64,000 nt of DNA from Myxococcales bacterium (GTDB taxonomy: Bacteria > Myxococcota > Myxococcia > Myxococcales > Myxococcaceae), in assembly GCA_030681895.1 (NCBI GenBank), contig JAUXRI010000078.1, positions 62,001-126,000 on the forward strand, in the 5' to 3' direction. The notes under the pieces were generated by a model. That model was not told where the DNA came from. It saw only the letters and a list, made by a program, of their open reading frames with translations, and did no database searches. How positions within the stretch are numbered: the first letter of the stretch is position 1; every line of letters starts with the position of its first letter. Of this stretch, positions 52,234 through 62,862 are shown in pieces. A program made the translations under genes and the position numbers.

Positions 52234-54459
52234 ACGTCGGCGCCGCGACATGAAGAAGGCAGTCGCCAGCAGAAACTCGACGAGCGCAGGGCCACCGGGC
52301 CCAATCTGGAAACAGCCACGCGCCGCAGGAGGCGGCATGGGGGCCGGTGGCGGCGGCTCAGGGCACACCGTCGGCAGACACATCGGCGTCTCTTCGCCCA
52401 TCAGGCACATGTTGACGTCCGCTGGGCACACCGCGCTGACGCCATCGCAGGACTCCATCGGGTTGCACATCAGGTTGCGCGAGGAGCGGCAGACGATGCC
52501 TGCCGAGATCACCTGGTCGGGCGGACAGTTCGGTGAGGAGCCGAAGCAGATCTCGGGCAGGTCGCACTCTCCAACCGAGGCTCTGCACTCGACGCCGCTC
52601 AAGTACCTGGGGCGACAGTCCGGCGCGGTGCCGGTGCACTCGTCCGGGGCATCGCAAGGCCCGACGATCGTCGTGTTGCAAATGGTGCCCGCTGATTTGT
52701 AGCGAGGTCGGCAGAACTGATCGACGCCGTCGCAGAGATCCGGCTCGTCGCACAGGCCACTCGCAGGTTGGCATTGAGTACCCGCTGGTCGCATCACGTC
52801 GGCCGGGCACGTTCCTGTCGTTCCCGTGCAGAGCTCGGGCGCGTCGCACAACCCCGCCGAGGAGCGGCATACCAGCCCGTTCGGAGACAGGACGTTGCCC
52901 GGGCACGTGGCCGTCGCACCGTTGCAGACCTCGGCCGGATCACATGGCCCGACCGATGGCCTGCAGACGCGACCGGAGAGCGAGAATCCGCACGTTCCAT
53001 TCGCCAGGCCCGTCTTCGCCATCGAGCACCCCTGACAGGTCGCCGCGCCAGCGCCACAGCTCGTGTCGCAACAGAAGCCGTCGACGCAGTTGCCCGTCGC
53101 GCACTGGCTCGCCGTCGAGCACACGAAGCCCGTCGTGAGCCCGACGAGACTGAACAGGGCCGCGCCACCGGCGTTGTCGGCCGGCGCGTCGAAGTTGGGG
53201 ACGCCCACGAGAATCACCTCTCCGTTTGCCGAGATCGCCACGCTGCTGCCGACGAGCGCGCCGACGATCGGCGGAGTGATGGTGAGCGCGGTGTCGGCGG
53301 CCCAGCCTGCCGGCTCGAGGGTGTAGACCCGCGCCGCGCCGTTTCCTGCGGCGGCCTGCGGCGCTCCGATGACCGCGCGCGCTCCATCGGCCCGGAGCGC
53401 CACGGCCGTACCGAACCCAGGAGCCGAGTTCACGTCTGGCGGGAAGATCGGCGGCTGCTCGACCCAGACTCCGCCGACGAGCGCGAACGGCCGAACGGAG
53501 CCCGTGTTGACACCTGCGTCGGTGTCGTCGTTGCTGACACCCACGAGCGCGACGAGGCCATCGGCACTCAACGCCAGCGCGTTGCCGAATTGGTCGCCTG
53601 GCATTGCGTCGCTCGCCGAGATCGTGGCGTCTTCGACCCACGTCGACCCGGTGCGCACGAAAACCCGAACCGTGCCTGCGTTCACGCCCGCGTCCGTGTC
53701 GTCGGAGCGAACACCGACCATCAGCCGTGAGCCATCGCCGTTCGTCGCGAGGCTGAAGCCCATCGAGTCATCAGCCGCTGCCGCCGCGCTCGTCAGCGTC
53801 GTCTCGAGGTTCCAGCCGCTCGCGTTGCGCACGTAGACGCGCACGGCGCCCGCGTTCGAGGGCCCGGAAGAGACTTCATCTCCAACCGCTGAGACGAAGG
53901 CGCGCGCCCCATCGACGCTGAGCGCGACCACGATGCCCGAGTAGTCGGTCGCGACGAGATCGACCGCCGGCAGGGTGGCTTCGAGCGTCCACGCGGAGCC
54001 GGTTCGCACGTAGACCCGCGCGGCACCCACGTCGGCGCCCGCCATGCCGTCTTCGAGCGGCGCGCCGACGAGCAAGCGGGAGCCGTCTCCGCTGAGACTC
54101 AAGGCGAGGCCGAATTGAGCGCCCGTCGTTGGCGTCGGCGACCGCACGGTCGCGGTCTCGGTCCACGCTCCGGCGACCCGGCTGAAGATGCGCACCGAGC
54201 CAGCCAGGGTCGCCTGCGCTGGTGTGAACGGATCGCGCGGAACGCCGACGGCGGCGAGCGTGCCATCGGCCGAGAGCGCGACGATCGCACCGGCCTGCTG
54301 GCCGACGACGGGTGGCGTGAGGGTCAACACCGTGTCCTGTGTGGCGGTGAGCGGCGCGCCGACCCTCGCGACGGGCGGCGGCGGCGACGTGACGGTGCTC
54401 GTGCTCGATTGCGTGCAGCCAGCCAGCAGGCTGGTGATGACGACGGCGTAGGTCTTCAT
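52216..54459 (-). CDS. Surface lipoprotein with FG-GAP-like repeats, Cys-rich region and MYXO-CTERM-like tail
   Basis: I took the ATG at 54459 because it gives a lipoprotein signal ending LLAGC (Cys15) and has GGGGGC upstream. Seven beta-propeller-type repeats follow (for example GLALSLSGDGSRLLVGAP and GFSLATNGDGSRLMVGV). From about residue 440 come repeats of C-x-P/C-D/E motifs (GLCDEPDLCDG, PCDAPDECTG). The end, GCFQIGPGGPALVEFLLATAFFMSRRRR, has a Cys, hydrophobic helix and Arg cluster as in MYXO-CTERM sorting signals. Both a lipobox and a sorting tail on one protein are unusual. The open frame runs further upstream but only in the divergent asnS leader. It is probably an exposed binding or adhesion protein. 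Confidence 0.8.
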   Translation of the reverse strand: MKTYAVVITSLLAGCTQSSTSTVTSPPPPVARVGAPLTATQDTVLTLTPPVVGQQAGAIVALSADGTLAAVGVPRDPFTPAQATLAGSVRIFSRVAGAWTETATVRSPTPTTGAQFGLALSLSGDGSRLLVGAPLEDGMAGADVGAARVYVRTGSAWTLEATLPAVDLVATDYSGIVVALSVDGARAFVSAVGDEVSSGPSNAGAVRVYVRNASGWNLETTLTSAAAAADDSMGFSLATNGDGSRLMVGVRSDDTDAGVNAGTVRVFVRTGSTWVEDATISASDAMPGDQFGNALALSADGLVALVGVSNDDTDAGVNTGSVRPFALVGGVWVEQPPIFPPDVNSAPGFGTAVALRADGARAVIGAPQAAAGNGAARVYTLEPAGWAADTALTITPPIVGALVGSSVAISANGEVILVGVPNFDAPADNAGGAALFSLVGLTTGFVCSTASQCATGNCVDGFCCDTSCGAGAATCQGCSMAKTGLANGTCGFSLSGRVCRPSVGPCDPAEVCNGATATCPGNVLSPNGLVCRSSAGLCDAPELCTGTTGTCPADVMRPAGTQCQPASGLCDEPDLCDGVDQFCRPRYKSAGTICNTTIVGPCDAPDECTGTAPDCRPRYLSGVECRASVGECDLPEICFGSSPNCPPDQVISAGIVCRSSRNLMCNPMESCDGVSAVCPADVNMCLMGEETPMCLPTVCPEPPPPAPMPPPAARGCFQIGPGGPALVEFLLATAFFMSRRRRSAAKR

Positions 54460-54562
54460 GAAGCCCCCAGATTCGTTCGAGACGTCCCACACGAGGCCCC
54501 GGGCGCGCAAGAGCCGCTCGTCACGCTTGTAGCGAGGCAGGGTCGACGGTAACTCCCGCGTC

Positions 54563-55963
<1,401 letters not shown>

Positions 55964-56012
55964 CGGCCTCTCGCGCGTCGACCAGCGAGTGTGCTCGAGT
56001 GTCGAGGTGCTG

Positions 56013-57602
56013 ATGCTCCGGCTCTCGTCGACCTGGGTCCTTCTGGCGCTCCTCGCCGGGTGTGAAGGGGCGATCGTTGGCCTCAGGCCGCCACCCGCCG
56101 TCGCGCCCGTGCCGCGCCCGCCCGTCGGCCCACCAGCCGTCGTGCCGTGCGAGCTCAGCCTGCCGTTGCCGCCGTCGCGCGTGCCCCTTCGTCGCCTCAA
56201 TCGTCACCACGTCGAGCGCACCGTCGAGCGCCTCTTCGGTGTCACCGAGGCGTTCGCGGTGTCCGACGAGAAGCTCTTCACCTACCCCAGCAACGTCTCG
56301 ACCTCGGTCGACGACGCCGCGGCGCAGGCGATCATGGAGTACGCCGAGCGCGTGGTGGCGCGGGTGTCGCTCGTGTCCTGTACCCCGACGGACTGCTCCG
56401 ACTGGCTGCTCGATACCATCGGCCCGCGACTCTTCCGTCGTCCTCTCGACGCGACCCAGCGGGCCCGGTACCTCGCGCTCTATCAAGCCGGCGTCGCCCA
56501 GCGACGAACGCCGACCGAGGGCGCGCAGTGGGTGCTCGAGGCGATGCTGCAGAGCCCGTCTTTTCTCTACCTCGACGAGCCGCTGGGCACCGATGGCGCG
56601 CTCGATGGCCCCGCGATCGCGAGCCGGCTGTCACTCGCGCTGTGGGGCGAGAACCCCGACGCCGAGCTGTCGACCGCGGCGGCCGCAGGAGCCCTTGACA
56701 CGGCGGACGGCGTTCGTGCGCGCGTGCGCCTCATGTTGAGCGACGCGCGCAGCGTCAACGGGCTCACGGCGTTCGTCTCGCATTGGCTCGAGCTCGAGCG
56801 CCTTCGCCAGGCTGATGCACGCCCCGACCTCGTCGCGCTCGGTGAGCCCCTGCTCAAGGCACTCGAAGAAGAGCCCGCTGCCTTCTTCCGGCAAGCGACG
56901 CTCTCAGGTGGCGATCTGCCTGCGCTCTGGACAGCGTCCGAGACGGTGGCGCCCCGGGCGCTGCTCACCCACTACGGCGCCGACGTGATCGCCACGACCG
57001 CCGGAGTGACTCAGCTCGACCCTCAGCGTCGCGGCGGCATCCTTTCACTGCCCGGAGTGATGGGCGCCCTGGCCCACGCCAACGTCACCAGCCCCACCGC
57101 CCGCGGCTTCGCGATTCTGTCGAACGTGATGTGCACGCCGCCGCGGCCGCCGCCCGCGGGCCTGAGCGTCACGCTGCCTCCGTCGATGCCGGGCTCGACG
57201 CTCCGCAAGCGGCTCGAGGCGCACTTCAACGATCCGAGCTGCTCGGGCTGCCACCGCTCGATGGATGGCGTGGGCTTCACGCTCGAGAAGCTCGACGAGC
57301 TGGGCCGATGGCGCGAGCTCGATAACGGGCAGCCCATCGACGACTCGTCGACGCTCTACTTCTCGGACGACGAGGCGCACGTGCGTGGCCCCACTGGCCT
57401 GGCCGGCGCACTCGCGCGACGCCCAGAGATTCGCACCTGCTTCACCAGGCAGTGGATGCGCTACGCCGCCGGCATTCCCGAGCCCGCGTCGCTCGGCTGC
57501 TGGGCCGAACGGCTCGGTGAACAAGCCGTCGGAGCACGTGGCCTCGAGACGTTGCTCGTCGAGTTCTTCGCGTCGGACTACTTTCGCAAGGGGGCGCTGT
57601 GA
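56013..57602 (+). CDS. DUF1592/DUF1588-domain lipoprotein with CxxCH motif
   Basis: The ATG at 56013 gives a lipoprotein signal ending LLAGC (Cys17). The order LRRLNRHHVERTVERLFG (DUF1587-like), ALYQAGVAQRRTPTEGAQWVLEAMLQSPSFLY (DUF1592) and RRGGILSLPGVMGALAHANVTSPTARG (DUF1588) is characteristic. CSGCHRSMDGVGFTLEKLDELGRWR near the end contains a CxxCH haem-type motif (DUF1588/DUF1585). Such proteins are abundant in Planctomycetes and Myxococcota and are always paired with a DUF1552 or DUF1501 protein. The substrate is unknown. The stop overlaps the next gene (GTGA). Confidence 0.85.
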   Translation: MLRLSSTWVLLALLAGCEGAIVGLRPPPAVAPVPRPPVGPPAVVPCELSLPLPPSRVPLRRLNRHHVERTVERLFGVTEAFAVSDEKLFTYPSNVSTSVDDAAAQAIMEYAERVVARVSLVSCTPTDCSDWLLDTIGPRLFRRPLDATQRARYLALYQAGVAQRRTPTEGAQWVLEAMLQSPSFLYLDEPLGTDGALDGPAIASRLSLALWGENPDAELSTAAAAGALDTADGVRARVRLMLSDARSVNGLTAFVSHWLELERLRQADARPDLVALGEPLLKALEEEPAAFFRQATLSGGDLPALWTASETVAPRALLTHYGADVIATTAGVTQLDPQRRGGILSLPGVMGALAHANVTSPTARGFAILSNVMCTPPRPPPAGLSVTLPPSMPGSTLRKRLEAHFNDPSCSGCHRSMDGVGFTLEKLDELGRWRELDNGQPIDDSSTLYFSDDEAHVRGPTGLAGALARRPEIRTCFTRQWMRYAAGIPEPASLGCWAERLGEQAVGARGLETLLVEFFASDYFRKGAL

Positions 57603-58891
57603 GGGTCTCGCGACGTGCGCTGCTCTCGGCCGGCTCGGCCGCCGCGCTGTTCCCCTGGCTGGCTCAGGCGCAGGCCACGACGCCCAAGCGCAAGGTCGTG
57701 CTGTTCTTCACGCCTCACGGCACCATCTGGCCGAACTGGAGGCCGACCGGCGGCGCGGGCTCGACCTTCACGCTCTCGCCGATCCTCGCGCCGCTCGCAG
57801 CGCATCGCCAACGCCTCGCGATTCTCGACGGCATTCGGGTGCCGTACGGCACCGCCTATTACATCCCCCACACGTACACGATGCCCGCGCTGTGGACCGG
57901 CTCGCCGATTCAGACTGGCGTCACCACGTTCTGCCGCACCGATCACAACCAGTGCTTCGGGTGGGGCACTGGTGTGTCGGTCGATCAAGCCATCGCGGCG
58001 CGCCTGCCTGCGAACGAGACGCCCTACCGCACCATCGAGCTCGGCACCTTCTGCGGCGGCCTGCACCCAGCGACCCGCATGATCTACAGCGCTCCGGGCG
58101 TGGTGAAGAACCCGCTCGACGTTCCGCAGACGGCGTTCAGCACGCTGTTCGCGGCGCAGAACCCCGATCTCGTGGCCGCCGCGCAGAAGCTCGAGCGCCG
58201 ACAGCGCGTGCTCGACGTCGTGCGCGCCGACATGAACTCACGCAAGGCCGTGCTCTCGAGCGCCGATCGCACGCGCCTCGATGCCCACGCAACGTCGATC
58301 GCCACCCTCCAGACCCGGCTCGAGCAGGCGACGCCTCGCTGCACCACGCCGAGCGCGCCGACCGGGGTCAACAGCGAGACCGCGATGGACCGCCAGATGG
58401 ACCTCGCCGCCGCCGCGCTGGGCTGTGGGTTGACCCGCGTCGTCAGCCTGCAGATGCGCATCGCCGACAACGACAACTCGCTCTACCCGTGGCTGGGGCT
58501 CACCACCGGCGGCCATCACACGCTGTCGCACGACTCGTCGGCCCAGTCACAGGCCACCATGACGCAGGTCTACACCTGGTACTCGCAGCGCTTCGCGCAC
58601 CTGCTCGATCAGCTCGCGGCGACGCCTGACCTCGGCGGCGGCTCGGTGCTCGATCACACCCTCGTCATCTGGGGCTCGGAGCTCGGGGTGGGGTGGACCC
58701 ATGACGCCAACAACGTGCCCTTCATCGTCGCCGGCGGCACCGGCTTCAACGGCAACCAGTACCGCACCGTCACCAACACGACCCAGCACCGCCTGCTCGT
58801 CACCGCCTTCCATTGGATGGGGTTCACCGACGTCATGCAGCACGGCAGCCTGGACACCGGCTCCGGCCCGTTGCCCGGCCTGCTCGCCTGA
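57599..58891 (+). CDS. DUF1552-domain Tat-exported protein
   Basis: The N-terminus has a twin-arginine signal (VSRRALLSAGSAAALFPWLAQAQA), indicating folded export by Tat. VVLFFTPHGTIWPNWRP, GGHHTLSHD and LVIWGSELGVGWTHD match DUF1552, related to the DUF1501/sulfatase-like fold. The family function is not known. Its GTG overlaps the DUF1592 stop by four bases, so the pair is translated together, and a periplasmic complex is likely. Confidence 0.85.
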   Translation: MRVSRRALLSAGSAAALFPWLAQAQATTPKRKVVLFFTPHGTIWPNWRPTGGAGSTFTLSPILAPLAAHRQRLAILDGIRVPYGTAYYIPHTYTMPALWTGSPIQTGVTTFCRTDHNQCFGWGTGVSVDQAIAARLPANETPYRTIELGTFCGGLHPATRMIYSAPGVVKNPLDVPQTAFSTLFAAQNPDLVAAAQKLERRQRVLDVVRADMNSRKAVLSSADRTRLDAHATSIATLQTRLEQATPRCTTPSAPTGVNSETAMDRQMDLAAAALGCGLTRVVSLQMRIADNDNSLYPWLGLTTGGHHTLSHDSSAQSQATMTQVYTWYSQRFAHLLDQLAATPDLGGGSVLDHTLVIWGSELGVGWTHDANNVPFIVAGGTGFNGNQYRTVTNTTQHRLLVTAFHWMGFTDVMQHGSLDTGSGPLPGLLA

Positions 58892-58944
58892 GGCGCTCGC
58901 CGTGAACTTGCGGGAGCGCCACGTGTCGGCTCTCCTGCGCAGAG

Positions 58945-59379
58945 GTGTTCCGGCTCCTCTGCCTGGTGAGCGCATTCTTCACCGCCTTCTTCGGCGTGGT
59001 GGTGCTCGCGCTGGGGTTGAGGCTCCTGGGCTTCGAGGTTCATGCGAGCTGGCTGTGGGTCGGCGCGCCGCTGCTCATCGTCGGAGTCGTCGTCGTCGAG
59101 ACGTGGCTCGTCGAGGCGCTGCTCGGTCGCAGGTTCGGGCAACGGCTCTCGCGAATGCTGTTGGGCCTCGTGAGCGCCGCGGGGGTCTCTGCGGGCGTGA
59201 TTCCCGCAGGGCTGGCTGAGGTGTTGCCGTGGAGGAGCGTGCGGAGCTCGGGTGCGAAACACCCGCCGCGCACTGCCTCCGCGTGGATCTACGAAGACGC
59301 CGACGGCCTGGTGCGCATGGCGAAGCACCTCGACGACGTGCCCGCGCAGTTCCGTCGAAACGCCCACCCGGTCGAGTGA
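58945..59379 (+). CDS. Small membrane protein of unknown function
   Basis: The 144-residue protein starts at a GTG with a weak ribosome binding site. Two hydrophobic helices (FRLLCLVSAFFTAFFGVVVL and WLWVGAPLLIVGVVVVETWL) are followed by a moderately hydrophobic segment that may be a third. The C-terminal 50 residues are soluble, with SAWIYEDADGLVRMAKHLDD. No family is recognised. It lies 53 bases after the DUF1552 gene and 58 bases before holA. Confidence 0.6.
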   Translation: MFRLLCLVSAFFTAFFGVVVLALGLRLLGFEVHASWLWVGAPLLIVGVVVVETWLVEALLGRRFGQRLSRMLLGLVSAAGVSAGVIPAGLAEVLPWRSVRSSGAKHPPRTASAWIYEDADGLVRMAKHLDDVPAQFRRNAHPVE

Positions 59380-59437
59380 ACGGCCGCGATTCGAAGCGGA
59401 GGACATCCGCGACGCTCCATGACAAGAACGGCGCGCC

Positions 59438-60814
59438 GTGAGTGACGAACTCGAAGACGCGCTGAACGACCTCGACGCTGGAAACGAGTCACCCGTCTAC
59501 CTGCTGGTGGGCGAGGAGTTTCTCGTTCGGAAGGCCGCCGAGCGCCTGCTGTCGAAGCTCGTCCCCGGCGGCGCGGCCGATCTCAACTGCGTGACGCTCG
59601 ATGCCGCGGCGCCACGTGAGATCGCCGCCGAGCTGGCGACGTTTCCGATGTTCGGCGGGCGCAAGGTGGTGCTGCTGCGCGACCCCGAGTTCCTCGCGCC
59701 GAAGAAGGGCCGGGCCGACGCGCTCGGCCGCGCGCGTGAGGCATGGAAGGCGAACCGGAAGAAGGAAGCCGCGCGCCGGGTGCTTTCCATCGCCGCGCGC
59801 GCAGGGTGGGGCGTCGCCGATCTCGATCCGTCCGCCTCGGGAAGTCCCAAACCCGACGACTGGGAGCGTGAGCTCGGCGTGGTGCTCGCCGAGGTCGACA
59901 CGCAGTTCCTCAAGGACGTGAAGGCCTTCTGCGTCGCCGAGAACGTGTCGGCGCCGTCGAGCGACGACACGGTACTCAACGACTGGCTCTCGAAGAAGCC
60001 GGCGACGGGCCAGGTGCTCGTCATCGCCGCCACCGAGCTCGAGACCAAGAGCGCCTTCGTCAAGCTGGTGAAGTCGAACGCGACGCTGCTCGAGTTCAAG
60101 GTCGCCTCGAAGCTGAAGGATCTCGATCTCACCGAGTTCGTCGACGAGACGCTCGCGCCGCACAAGAAGAAGCTGGGGCCCGGCGCGCTCGACAGCCTGA
60201 AGGATCGCGTTGGCGCCAACTTCCGTCTGCTCGCCAGTGAGCTCGAGAAGCTCGCCCTGCACACCGACAAGCCCACCATCACGGTGAAGGACATCGAGCT
60301 GCTCGTCGGTCACGCGCGCGAAGAAGAGTGGCTCGAGCTCTCAGACGCCGTGCAGAAGCGCAGCCTCGAGGCGGCCAACAAGTACCTCGAAGACTCGCTC
60401 GCCCAGGGCGCCGCACCCCTTGCCATTCTCGGCGCGGTCAGCGGCATCGTGCGAAATCTCACGCTCTCGTACGAGCGCATGGCGCAGCTCTCGGGTGGAA
60501 AACCGCCGCGCAACTACAACGACTTTCAGGCGCGCCTCTGGCCGAAGATCGAGGCTGAAGCGAAGGCCGCGAAGACGAAGGTGCCGCACCCGTACGCCGC
60601 GTTCATGGGCATGCAGTCGGCCGTGCAGTGGGGCCGTCAGGACCTGCTCCGTGCGCTCGTCGCCTGTGCCGAGGCCGATCTCGCGTTGAAGCTCGGTGGC
60701 TCGAAAGGCAACGAGGGCAACCTCGTGCTCGAGCGCCTCTTCTGGACCCTCTGCGGCAAGGCGGCCGCGTGGGAAAGCCAGATGCACGTCATTCGCCGAG
60801 AGCAGGAGCGTTGA
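59438..60814 (+). CDS. holA: DNA polymerase III subunit delta, with an internal insertion
   Basis: The start (YLLVGEEFLVRKAAERLL, then FPMFGGRKVVLLRDPEFL) and the second half (LDLTEFVDETLAPHKKKLGPGALDSLKDRVGANFRLLASELEKLAL, ISDAVQKRS-type helix) identify the delta clamp-loader subunit HolA. The total of 458 residues is about 100 longer than usual. The excess sits at about 88-190, a charged segment (KKGRADALGRAREAWKANRKK, then an acidic linker) inserted in the first AAA+ lobe. The GTG start is in a weak context. The metG gene follows after 2 bases. Confidence 0.85.
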   Translation: MSDELEDALNDLDAGNESPVYLLVGEEFLVRKAAERLLSKLVPGGAADLNCVTLDAAAPREIAAELATFPMFGGRKVVLLRDPEFLAPKKGRADALGRAREAWKANRKKEAARRVLSIAARAGWGVADLDPSASGSPKPDDWERELGVVLAEVDTQFLKDVKAFCVAENVSAPSSDDTVLNDWLSKKPATGQVLVIAATELETKSAFVKLVKSNATLLEFKVASKLKDLDLTEFVDETLAPHKKKLGPGALDSLKDRVGANFRLLASELEKLALHTDKPTITVKDIELLVGHAREEEWLELSDAVQKRSLEAANKYLEDSLAQGAAPLAILGAVSGIVRNLTLSYERMAQLSGGKPPRNYNDFQARLWPKIEAEAKAAKTKVPHPYAAFMGMQSAVQWGRQDLLRALVACAEADLALKLGGSKGNEGNLVLERLFWTLCGKAAAWESQMHVIRREQER

Positions 60815-60816
60815 CC

Positions 60817-62862
60817 ATGCCCACCAAAACCCTCGTCACGTGCGCGTTGCCGTATGCCAACGGGCCCGTGCATCTCGGCCACCTCGTCGAGCACATCCAG
60901 ACCGACGTCTACGTGCGCGCCCTGCGCTCGCTCGGAGAAGACGTCGTCTTCCTCTGCGCCGACGACACCCACGGCGCGCCCATCGAGCTCAACGCCCTCA
61001 AGCAGGGCCTGTCTCCCGAGCAGTTCATCGCCAAGTGGTACGACGAGCACACCTCGGTCTTTCGCGATTTTCAGATCAGCCACGATCACTACGCGTCGAC
61101 CAACAGCCCCGAGAACCAGCACTACGCGAACCTGATCTACGGGCGCGCGAAAGAGGCCGGCTCCATCGGCAAGAAGGACGTCGAGCAGCCGTTCGACGAG
61201 AAGTCGAAGCGCTGGCTGTCCGACCGCTTCATTCGCGGCACCTGCCCCAACTGCAAGTCACCCGATCAGTACGGCGACGCCTGCGAAGTCTGCAACGCGA
61301 CCTACGCGCCCCGAGAGCTGATCGACGCCCGCAGCGCGATCTCAGGTGAGCCGCTGGTGTGGAAGAAGTCGTCGCACGCGTTCTTCCTGCTCTCGAAGCA
61401 CGGCGACTTCCTGAAGCAGACTGTCTCCAACCCCGCCTTCATGAACCCCGGCCCAGCGGCGCAGCTCGGGGCGTTCCTCGAGAAGCTGGCCGACTGGGAC
61501 ATCACGCGTGACGGGCCGTACTTCGGCTTCCCGATTCCGGGCGAGACGAACCAGTTCTTCTACGTCTGGCTCGACGCGCCCATCGGCTACATCGCGTCGA
61601 CCGAGCAGTGGGCGAAGAAGACCGGCAAGGCCGCCAGCGCGCTCGACTACTGGGACGAGAACGCCGACGCGCGCATCGTTCACACCATCGGCAAAGACAT
61701 CGTCTACTTCCACTGCCTCTTCTGGCCGGCGGTGTTGAAGGTCGCGAAGCTGAAAGTCCCGGAGCACGTGCACATTCACGGGCACCTCACGGTCAACGGC
61801 GAGAAAATGTCGAAGTCGCGCGGCACGTTCATCAACGCGCGCCCGTACCTCGACCTGCTCGACCCGAACTACCTGCGCTTCTTCTATGCCTCGCTGCTCG
61901 GCAACGGGCCCGAGGACATCGATCTGTCGCTGAAAGAGTTCCTCCAGCGCGTCAACGCCGAGCTGGTGAACAACCTCGGCAACCTCGCCAACCGCACGCT
62001 CACGCTGCTCGCGAAGGAGTTCCAGGGGCAGCTCGCCGCGCCAAAGCCTGAGCTGGGCAAGCCGCTCGTCGAGGGCGCATTGGCGAAGCTCAAGGCCATC
62101 AAGGACGCGTTCGTGACGTTCGAGTCTCGCGCGGCGGTGAAGCAGATCCTCGAGATCGGCTACGCGGCCAACCAGTTCCTCACCACGCACGAGCCCTGGA
62201 AGAAGCTCAAAGTTCCCGAGACGCGCGAGGCGGCCCACCAGTCGCTCTCCGAAGCGGCAGAGATCGTGTTCCTTCTCACCGCGCTCCTCGAGCCGATCGT
62301 GCCGGAGCTCGCGCAGAAGCTCGCGAAGCAGCTCAACCGTGAGGGGCTGACGTTCAAGCGGCTCGAGAACGCCGCGTACCCATTGCTCGATCGAACCGCG
62401 CGCATCGGAGACCCGTCGCCGCTCATCAACCGGCTCGAGCAGGAGCAGGTCGACAAGCTGATCGTCCTGACGGCTCCGGCCGAAGAGAAGCAGCCGAAGG
62501 CCGAGCCGCCGAAGAAAGACGTCGCGGTGGCGCCAAGTGAGATCGAGTTCACCGACTTCACGAAAGTGGCGCTCAAGGCGGGCAAGGTGCTCGCGTGCGA
62601 GAAGGTGCCGAAGGCCGACAAGCTGCTCAAGCTGACCGTCGATCTCGGTGAGGGCACTCCCCGTACGATCGTCTCTGGCATCGCCGAGGCGTACGCACCC
62701 GAGGCGCTGATGGGCAGGAACGTCGTCGTCGTCGCCAACCTGAAGCCGCGCGCGCTCAAGGGCATCGAGTCACGCGGCATGATCCTCACGGCGGGGAAGG
62801 GCGGGAAGGATCTCGTCCTCCTCGACCCCGGCGAGGTCCCGCCCGGTGCGGAGGTGAAGTGA
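60817..62862 (+). CDS. metG: Methionyl-tRNA synthetase with C-terminal tRNA-binding domain
   Basis: The 681-residue protein starts at the ATG 2 bases after holA. PYANGPVHLGHL (HIGH) and EKMSKSRGT (KMSKS) flank the class I active site. The zinc knuckle is CPNCKSPDQYGDACEVC. The last 110 residues are an EMAP/Arc1p-like OB fold (FTDFTKVALKAGKVLACE, GIESRGMILTA), which adds tRNA affinity and lets the enzyme dimerise. It charges initiator and elongator tRNA-Met. Confidence 0.95.
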   Translation: MPTKTLVTCALPYANGPVHLGHLVEHIQTDVYVRALRSLGEDVVFLCADDTHGAPIELNALKQGLSPEQFIAKWYDEHTSVFRDFQISHDHYASTNSPENQHYANLIYGRAKEAGSIGKKDVEQPFDEKSKRWLSDRFIRGTCPNCKSPDQYGDACEVCNATYAPRELIDARSAISGEPLVWKKSSHAFFLLSKHGDFLKQTVSNPAFMNPGPAAQLGAFLEKLADWDITRDGPYFGFPIPGETNQFFYVWLDAPIGYIASTEQWAKKTGKAASALDYWDENADARIVHTIGKDIVYFHCLFWPAVLKVAKLKVPEHVHIHGHLTVNGEKMSKSRGTFINARPYLDLLDPNYLRFFYASLLGNGPEDIDLSLKEFLQRVNAELVNNLGNLANRTLTLLAKEFQGQLAAPKPELGKPLVEGALAKLKAIKDAFVTFESRAAVKQILEIGYAANQFLTTHEPWKKLKVPETREAAHQSLSEAAEIVFLLTALLEPIVPELAQKLAKQLNREGLTFKRLENAAYPLLDRTARIGDPSPLINRLEQEQVDKLIVLTAPAEEKQPKAEPPKKDVAVAPSEIEFTDFTKVALKAGKVLACEKVPKADKLLKLTVDLGEGTPRTIVSGIAEAYAPEALMGRNVVVVANLKPRALKGIESRGMILTAGKGGKDLVLLDPGEVPPGAEVK

